In this document: in pieces, positions 57,116-64,000 of the stretch
How the letters are laid out: each line of letters opens with the position of its first letter
Numbering within the stretch: the stretch's first letter is position 1
Assembly: GCA_036426205.1 (NCBI GenBank)
Contig: CM071573.1
Span: forward strand, 70,780,382 to 70,844,381
DNA length: 64,000 bases
Direction: 5' to 3'
Source: Ascaphus truei
Lineage: Eukaryota; Chordata; Amphibia; Anura; Ascaphidae
Notes under the pieces: generated by a model
Databases searched by the model: none
What the model was told of the DNA's origin: nothing
The model's input: only the letters and a program-made list of their open reading frames with translations
Program-made: the position numbers and the translations under genes

Positions 57116-58059
57116 GGGGCCTATGCACTAAGCTCCGATAAGTCACTTATCACCACCTTATTGCTAAAAAAGCCTACTGCTATTAAGTAAGCCCCGATAA
57201 GTCAGCGATAAGAGATCATTTCGCCCAAAAAATTTGCAGAGAAAAGAACAAATCTCCAAACGCACGGCGATAAGCCACTTATCGGCAGTTTTTCAAACTC
57301 GTGCTATTCTAGTATTCCCGATTACCTTATCTAGGCTAATCGCGGCTATAGAATTGAGATTTTCTCTCAAAATCGTTGGCAAGAGGGTGGTGAGAAGCTG
57401 CCGATAAGCGGCGAGACGGGACTTAAAAAAAACAATCCATTTTTCCTGCATCTAATTGATGCCGGGGGTCTCCGGAGCTGATAGCCATTAATATCAGCTC
57501 AGGAGACCACCTCCTCCCGCATTCTATTAATAAAAATTACATTAAAGGAGATTCATTACCATAGCAGATAGCCGCTACGGTAACGAATGTGTTACATTTC
57601 TAATTAGGGTTTTATTACTAGTGTATTGTAGCAGGGGACCCCCCTTCTTCCTGAGATACAGACCTTGTTATGGGGTGCCGTTATCTCCTATGCATTTAAA
57701 TGTCCCACGTCACGTGACCGTGGGAATCGAATGCATAGGAGATACCGGCACCCCTTAACGGGGCCTATATCTCAGGAAGCAGGGGGTCCCCGGACCTGAA
57801 ATAAACGTGGTTCTGCTCCGGAGACCCCCTGCTACAATACACTATTAATAAAATGTAAATTAAAAATTTCGCCCAAGATTTGTGCAGGGAGAGGCGGCTC
57901 TCTCTCTACAGCAGAAAGAACTCACCGGGTGAGCCATTTTTGCAAATGTTGCCGTCACCGGTATTCGGGGCATTCTGCATACCGTTATAGCAACGCTGTC
58001 AAAAACAGAGATATAAAAACCCTGGCGATTTTTTTATCGGAGCTTAGTGCATAGGCGCC
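57116..58059. mobile_element. Harbinger-like fold-back MITE (relative of 22527-24599)
   Basis: GGGGCCTATGCACTAAGCTC to GAGCTTAGTGCATAGGCGCC with ATA on both sides. It includes the shared internal palindrome with TATGCATTTAAATG and GAATGCATAGGAGATACC. Confidence 0.78.
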
Positions 58060-58244
58060 ATAGTCGGCATTTAAAGTCAAAACAAATGCCATGATAAGTA
58101 ATTTTATAGAACAGGTGAAGCGAAACATTTTTAGAGCAAAATTAGCAATGGGTAGATTGGGGGGAAAACCCGGTCAGAAATGTATGCAAACTCCTTTTTT
58201 TGGTTCATGCAGTAAATATAGCAGCCAGCTAAGGCTCAGGCTAA

Positions 58245-58591
58245 GGCCCCGGACCCTCCGCTGTAACGCGCGCCCGCGCTTTTGGCGGCGCGTTCAGCCG
58301 ATACCCCGGTCTGCAGCTCACTGCAGGAGGAGAGACCAGGGGGGGGCGTGTCGGAGGAGTGACGGGGGCGCGGCCATGACGTCACCCGGCAGGTTCGCCC
58401 TCATTGGCTGAACCGCTGGGGGGCGTGCCTAATCGCTCGACGCGAGTCCTGCTCTCAATTCTATTGAGAGCAGGAGCAGCTCTCGCGCGAGCGCTGCGAC
58501 CCCCCCTCGCAGCGGGCCCGGCGCCATTGCGGGGAGGGCTCTCGTGCGCGCAGCCTCCGCTGTGGCTGTAGTAGGCAGCTGGGGCAAGGCC
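58245..58591. mobile_element. GC-rich Harbinger-like MITE
   Basis: Flanked by TAA on both sides. Starts GGCCCCGGACCCTCCGC and contains TCCTGCTCTCAATTCTATTG opposite GAGAGCAGGAG. The terminal match is imperfect. Confidence 0.5.
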
Positions 58592-58594
58592 TAA

Positions 58595-59125
58595 GGCCCC
58601 GCTCCCTCCGTCAGCGCTCCCGCACTGCAGACAGGCGGGGCGCTGACAGACACAGACCACGATATGCGGTCTGTAGGGAGCGGGAGCCGGAGCGGGAGGT
58701 GGGCGGGAGTGGGAGGCTTGAGCGGGAGGGGGGGCGTGGCTTGAGCGGAGGGACCCGCTACTCTCCCCCCCCCCTCCCTCCCTCCCTCCACGGGCTCGGG
58801 CTGGCACTCATACACACACACACACACACAGACACACACAGACAGGCACTCACGCTGCTTTCCCCCCACACTCCTCCCCGCTCCCCGAAGCCTCTCCTCC
58901 TCCCGAAGCCTCCCCTCCTCATTGGCTCACAGCCACACCACGTGACGCGTCAACGCTAGGGATCACCATTCTCTTGTATCCCGTAGCGGCTGACGCTTCA
59001 CAGTGTGTAGTGCGATGTGCCGCCAAGGGGGACCGGGACCGGCTCGGGAGGATTCCCCTGCTGGTGGGGAACTCGCGTGTGGCCGCCCGCACTGCCGGGC
59101 GCACCGGGTCCCAGGCCTAATTCTC
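58595..59125. promoter_or_regulatory. CpG-rich region, candidate promoter/CpG island
   Basis: Dense CpG, GC boxes (GGGGGGGCGTGGC), an inverted CCAAT box (ATTGGCTCA) and an E-box-like CCACGTGACGCG within a few hundred bases. A (CA)n tract lies inside (58803-58842). Its first part may still be transposon DNA. No downstream gene is recognised. Confidence 0.35.
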
Positions 59126-59189
59126 TGCAATGATACTAGTAATTGCTTAGTGAACATGTGTACTGACAACATTGCACAATGCTATATAT

Positions 59190-59385
59190 CAGTGGTGCTC
59201 AACTCCAGTCCTCAATCCCCCCCAACAGGTCAGGTTTTCATATAATAATCCGCTGTTTCAGTACAGGTGGCTCAATCGAAGATTGAACCTCTGATTGAGC
59301 CACCTGGGCTTAGCTGGAATATCCTGAAAACCTGACGTGTTGGGGAGGGAGGGGGGTGGGGAGCTTGAGGACTGGAGTTGAGCAG
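59190..59385. mobile_element. hAT MITE, family B
   Basis: CAGTGGTGCTCAACTCCAG to CTGGAGTTGAGCA. The right end is truncated. Confidence 0.8.
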
Positions 59386-59509
59386 TATATGAGCCATACA
59401 CCCTCCACACTGCTATTTTCTAACCCTAAATACCCTCAGCAGTGTCAAAATAAGTGACTGATCTGGCCGTCATCTGAGTTTTATGAATTAGAGAAGATAG
59501 GAAACAGTT

Positions 59510-60290
59510 GCACTTCATTAAAGTTAATTTATCAATAACATTTATTTTCAGCATTACAAATATAACAAGACAGCCAACAATGAACTTGCATTAAGGAACC
59601 GACATCACGGTCTTTTCTCAACATTGTTGATACATTTATAATACAACGAAGGAGCGCAAACAGAAGCTCATACTTACAAGTGATTAACAAATTATTCTTA
59701 CTCAGTGCTGCTTACAAAGACCGGTCACTAGTACCGTGTGAACAGATGAAACGAAAAATCGAGGCGCAGATGAGCGTGATTATATAGGTGATGGTCATGT
59801 GCAGTGCCCCATAAGTGAAATGAAGCACTCACAGCTGGTCTGTAGCGGTCTAATGACCAATTGCAGTCGTGAATGATGAAAACTGCAAGCTGAAGTTCTC
59901 CTCAAATGATAAAACATAAGAAGAACATTGCATAATAACATTTGTTAAACAGTAACATAACAGGGCGAGTATGGGATACACTCATATGCTCCCACTCAGT
60001 TTGGAGCAGTAAGTGTATTGAGGAGGCCACTCAGGATCGTCCCAATGCTGCCACGTAAAAGCCACAAATGTCCTGCTCCAATCCTTGTGTCGGCGATATC
60101 TTTGCCGGTGTGGGTACTTCCGCGTCTGCGCGCGCACAACAGTACGGTGTCCCAGTGGAGTCAGGCTGGTTGGTGTGGAGTGAGGCTGGCTGGTATGGTG
60201 TCCTTAGAGGGTCAAAAAAATCCTGCGCGTTTCGCTGGCCTCAGTCAAGTCAACGGCTTCCTCAGGGGTTCTCTCTGGTTTCTCTAAGCA
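59510..60290 (-). repeat. PLE terminal-repeat-like sequence with hammerhead-like core
   Basis: The minus strand carries CCTGAGGAAGCC and, 20 bases on, GGCCAGCGAAACGCG (60226-60265). The outer end has GAGCGCAAAC, resembling the AACAGCGCAAAA end of the intact PLE. Confidence 0.55.
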
Positions 60291-60604
60291 CCTCATCCTA
60301 CTTGCTGGATTTCATTAAAACCCAACACTTTTGGTTGCAAGCTGTCAAGGTCACTTCAAACCACACAGATTTGTACTATTTTCTTGATTTTCGTTTTTTT
60401 AAATTGCATATATTTTAAAATGGGTTGTTTTGAATGCACTGAGAGCAAATAGTATTCTAACCCCTTGACTGTCGGGGAAGCCTTCAATGCAAATCAATGC
60501 AAATCAATGCATTGCAGATGTTTCTTCCAGGAAAGTTTCTAACCCCTTAAATGTGTTGGACGGCCCTGCAACACATTAGCACAATATATGGGTAAGAATT
60601 AAAG

Positions 60605-60803
60605 AGAGGGTGCTCAACTCCAGTCCTCAAGCCCCCCAAACAGGATAGGCTTTCAGGATATCCCAGGTTCAGCACAGGTGACATAAACAGAGGCTCAGTC
60701 AAAGACTGATCGAGTCACCTGTGCTGAAGCTGGGATATCCTGAAAACCTGACCTGTCGGGGGGGGGGGGGGGGGGGGGTGGAGACTGGAGTTGAGCACCC
60801 CTG
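60605..60803. mobile_element. hAT MITE, family B
   Basis: AGAGGGTGCTCAACTCCAG to GTTGAGCACCCCTG with AATTAAAG/AGTTAAAG. A poly-G tract (60758-60778) is inside. Confidence 0.87.
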
Positions 60804-60805
60804 AG

Positions 60806-61165
60806 TTAAAGTATGGTGCAAAATAAGTCCTTTTTCTTGTATATCTTATAAGCTTGAAAATCCTTTAAGTACACACTTTGCTTGTACTTCATAAGGGCCT
60901 TTTCTGATAACAAACGAATCCTGTCATAGTCAGCTGGCTTTACGTCAGCAGCCACATCTGCTGTACCCCCTCTCCTTCCAATCCCAGTTAATTGGAGAAA
61001 CGTATCAGGAAAGTAGGAACGCAAGGAGTCTTTTACAAGGGCTAAACACACTGCAATCTCAGTGTGTGTATGCAAATACAGAGACAATCCTGTGTTAATA
61101 CGCCATTTGCCCTTGGTCTTGCTTACAGGGAAAAGGAAGGACAGACTACTAGACCAAACACACAA
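60806..61165 (-). CDS. Unidentified open frame, possible gene fragment
   Basis: 119 codons without a stop in AT-rich DNA. The composition looks protein-like (LALVKDSLRSYFPDTFLQLT, GIGRRGGTADVAADVKPADY and DRIRLLSEKALMKYKQSVYL). I do not recognise the family. The end is truncated by, or runs into, the target duplication of the hAT MITE at 60605-60803. It could be a remnant of a transposon ORF, a retropseudogene or a real exon. It has no cadherin motif, so it is not CDH23. Confidence 0.35.
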   Translation of the reverse strand: MCVWSSSLSFLFPVSKTKGKWRINTGLSLYLHTHTEIAVCLALVKDSLRSYFPDTFLQLTGIGRRGGTADVAADVKPADYDRIRLLSEKALMKYKQSVYLKDFQAYKIYKKKDLFCTIL

Positions 61166-61370
61166 ACAAAACTATATTTGAAACAGGTCATGGGAAATCT
61201 CTCTAAGCCTCAGATGAAAATGCAATCTTTTAGTATAGTTAACCCACACTTCTCAATGCACTGTAATTCTGATCACACAGTAAACCCACCAGTAACCCTA
61301 ATATACTGGACTGGCTCTCAATAGATACCGCCATATTTCAGAAATCTTAATCACACATTAAGATCTAGGA

Positions 61371-61693
61371 AATGGGTGCGCAAACTTTTCTTGCTGCGCC
61401 CCCCTGTCTGCTCTCCTCTGTTGTCGCGCCCCCCTTACCTCGGTGCGGCGGCGTTGTATGACGTCACGTTACCATAGCAAATGTGACGCCACATGACCCC
61501 GCTGCGTCATTTGATGCCACATTGCCATGCTCACGCTTCCTGATGCCGGCTGAACCTCGATACGTAGAGGTTGCAGAAGCCTCGCGCGGTCCCCTGGCAT
61601 TTAATTTAAATGCCTTGGGGAAGAGCGCGGGACCTATGCAACTGCCAGCGTCCCCCCCAAAAATATTCCGCCCCCCAGGTTTGCACACCACTG
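61371..61693. mobile_element. hAT MITE, family A
   Basis: AATGGGTGCGCAAACTTTT to AGGTTTGCACACCACTG with perfect 8-bp duplication ATCTAGGA. Confidence 0.9.
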
Positions 61694-61701
61694 ATCTAGG
61701 A

Positions 61702-62320
61702 TACCACCTACTCCCTCTCCCTTTGCTACATGGAAGAAAGGACAAACACGGTTACCCGCCATTCTTTGCAGATCTAGGATGCAAATCCCATAAATCCTCA
61801 ATTTTTATTGATATAAGGATATTTATCTTACCATATGCCAACATAGCATGCAGCCGGGTTAGCATGGTATATATTTCATCTTACCCAATGCAGTATGTTA
61901 CCACACACAGAAAAACTAAATGGGGAATGGGATCCTATGTTGGGGTTAATAAAATACATTTTTTTGCAAACAATATGTGATTTAAAGAGCTGTCAGTGTC
62001 CCGAGATGACAGAAATCAATTCCAACACATTTGATGACGAGACATCTGAAGTCTGAAAAGGTTGTGCCCAAGACAACCATGTACGAGTGATATGTAGGTC
62101 CATGAAAGGTATCAGAGATCACAAAGTATCTTACATAGTACAGTAAGGGATGGAAACCCCGCTGTAAAATACAATGATATGTTAAGAATAACTAGTGGAA
62201 GACTGTACATATTACCGCGCTCCTACCTTTAGAAGTATGCTGCTGGTAAAAGGGTTGGCCATACATACAGTATATGGAAAACAAAAGAACAGATCCTGCG
62301 CTCCTACCAATTTGGGCTAA
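61702..62320. other. Intron, nothing recognised
   Basis: No exon or named element. The phrase AAAACAAAAGAACAGATCCTG near 62279 recurs inverted near 63918-63941 (CAGGATCTGTTCTTTTGTTTT), so the two may bound a larger insertion. Confidence 0.45.
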
Positions 62321-62324
62321 AATA

Positions 62325-63120
62325 TACTTGTATGTATGTATATCTTTATTTATATAGCGCCATTAATGTACATAGCGCTTCACAGCAGTAATACACGTGA
62401 CAATCATATAAATAACAAATAATAAAAATAACAGAGCATGGGAATAAGTGCTTCAGGCATAACATTAACATTTCGGAAGAGGAGTCCCTGCTTTGAAGAG
62501 CTTACAATCTAATTGGTAGGTAGGAAGAACGTACAGAGACAGTAGGAGGGCATTCTGGTAAGTGCGTCTGCAGGGGGCCAAGGTTTATGTATCATGTGTA
62601 TATTATTAGCCACTGTGCTACTCATATGCTTCTTTAAGCAAGTGTGTCTTAAGGTGGGTCTTAAAGGTGGATAGAGAGGGTGCTAGTCGGCTATTGAGGG
62701 GAAGGGCATTCCAGAGGTGCGGGGCAGTCAGTGAGAAAGGTGTAAGGCGGGAGAGGGCTTTAGATACAAAGGGGGTAGAAAGAAGACATCCTTGAAGAAC
62801 GCAAGAGTCGGGATGGTGCAGAGCAAAAAATTAGGGCTGAGATCTAGGGAGGAGCAGAAGAGTGTAAAGCTTTAAAAGTGAGGAGGAGAATTGAGTGCGA
62901 GATACAGGATTTGATAGGAAGCAAGGAGAGTGATTTCAGCAGGGGAGACACTGAGACAGATTTAGGAAAAAGTAGTGTGATTCTGGCAGCAGCGTTTAGG
63001 ATAGATTGTAGGGGAGACAGGTGAGAGGCAGGAAGGCCGGACAGCAGGAGGTTACAGTAATCAAGACGGGAGAGAATGAGGGCCTGAGTCAGAGTTTTAG
63101 CAGTCGAACAACAGAGGAAC
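62325..63120 (-). mobile_element. L2-like LINE, 3' end
   Basis: Reverse-strand copy of the family at 1313-2277, with the same UTR phrases (TTAGATTGTAAGCTCTTC, GTAATACACG) and coding remnants (CTCCCGTCTTGATTACTG and CTTTAAGACCCACCTTAAG). Confidence 0.85.
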
Positions 63121-63519
63121 GGGTGTATCTTTGTAATATTGTGGAGGAAAAAAATGTAACAAAGGAGTAATTTGGTTTCTTCTTTTGATCAAAACATGAT
63201 TTAAACCTGGTCTGTAAGATTTAATATTTGACACTAGGGTATTTGTGCACCCACAATTCATCTTTATAATCAGGGAACTCTGATTGTGGCTCTGGATAGC
63301 TTTTAATTGCACTAAATCACAAAAGCATATGCTTCATTTATTTAACCCCTTCAGGGTACTTTCACACATTTCACAAAGTTTAGTCCATAGGGCAATAAGA
63401 AATTGCATATATTCAGTGTAGGTACCTGCTAAACGGAGTCTACGTTGCCGAGGTTGCAAGGCTTGAATCATGTTTTGAGCAAAAGATGCAACCAAATGAC
63501 TCCTTGTCCCACAGACTTA

Positions 63520-63861
63520 GGCTAAGGGCCCAGTGCGCGTGCCGCTCATGCGACGGGGTGCCTGGCGGCACTTGTTCCTGGCATCAGCGCGACCAGGTGG
63601 ACTGCTGGGAACTCACGTAGGGGAGGCGTGGAGGGGGCGCGGCCACGAAGCTGGTTCGCCTTCATTGGCTGAACGCCGCCGTGATGTGGCCATTGCTCGG
63701 CCACCGCGCCAAAAGACAAAATGATTGCCTTTTGGCAAAGGCGATCGCGCATTGCGCATTGTGCCGGGGCGCGCAGGCAGCTACTGGGGCCGGCCCCATA
63801 GAGGGCCGTACCTGGAACGCGCCGCGCGCGCCGTCGCAGCCGAGGCCACTTGGACCTAGCC
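63520..63861. mobile_element. GC-rich Harbinger-like MITE
   Basis: GGCTAAGGGCCCAGTGCGC to CCACTTGGACCTAGCC with TTA on both sides. Very CpG-rich interior. Confidence 0.65.
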
Positions 63862-64000
63862 TTAGGTTCTAAATGTAAACACCACTAGTATATTTGAGCC
63901 CAAATTGGTAGGAGCGCAGGATCTGTTCTTTTGTTTTCCAAAAATAAGTAGTATTGTTGAAGCATTGTTTACAGCCATCAGAAGAGAAGGGCCATTATTG

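Noticed and set aside
58091..59245. Gly/Arg/Ala-rich frames in GC-rich DNA
   Set aside because: High GC lowers stop frequency. They overlap on both strands and show no domain.

Overview
The window is vertebrate nuclear DNA, most probably from a frog or other amphibian. Genes are broken into short exons with GT/AG splice sites. The rest is dominated by CR1, L2 and L1 LINE fragments, a tRNA-headed SINE, hAT and Harbinger-like MITEs, Penelope-like elements and simple repeats of a kind typical of large anuran genomes. The species call is inference.

One host gene accounts for all convincing host coding sequence: cadherin-23 (CDH23), on the minus strand. Seventeen exons lie between 44669 (upstream) and 516 (downstream). 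Every junction keeps the reading frame, and together they give 3027 nt, or 1009 codons. They encode about nine consecutive cadherin repeats in the C-terminal half of the ectodomain, approximately EC16 to the start of EC25 by comparison with remembered mammalian CDH23. The 5' exons, the last repeats, the membrane segment and the cytoplasmic tail lie outside the window. I see no CDH23 exon from 44670 to 64000, so that stretch looks like one large intron, or its edge.

Layout. 0-4.7 kb: two CDH23 exons, an L2 fragment and unclassified repeats. 4.77-9.9 kb: a young Penelope-like retroelement (PLE). It is flanked by a 13-bp target duplication and bounded by almost identical inverted ~780-bp repeats, and it carries a basic ORF1 and a reverse transcriptase/GIY-YIG ORF split by one stop codon. 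10-21.5 kb: eight exons, hAT elements, a 12-bp minisatellite and an assembly gap with a duplicated flank. 22.5-24.6 kb: a long fold-back DNA transposon. 25-44.7 kb: nine exons among L1, L2, SINE, PLE-derived and hAT insertions. 45-64 kb: CR1, L2, PLE-derived palindromes, a (TATG)n array, GC-rich transposons and a CpG-rich candidate promoter region.

The most interesting material is the repeat biology. Several PLE-derived loci are head-to-head inverted pairs, and some carry a hammerhead-like core whose stem II changes sequence but keeps its pairing between families. Two hAT MITE families share the target pattern nnnTAnnn. A group of GGCC-ended elements is flanked by 3-bp target duplications.
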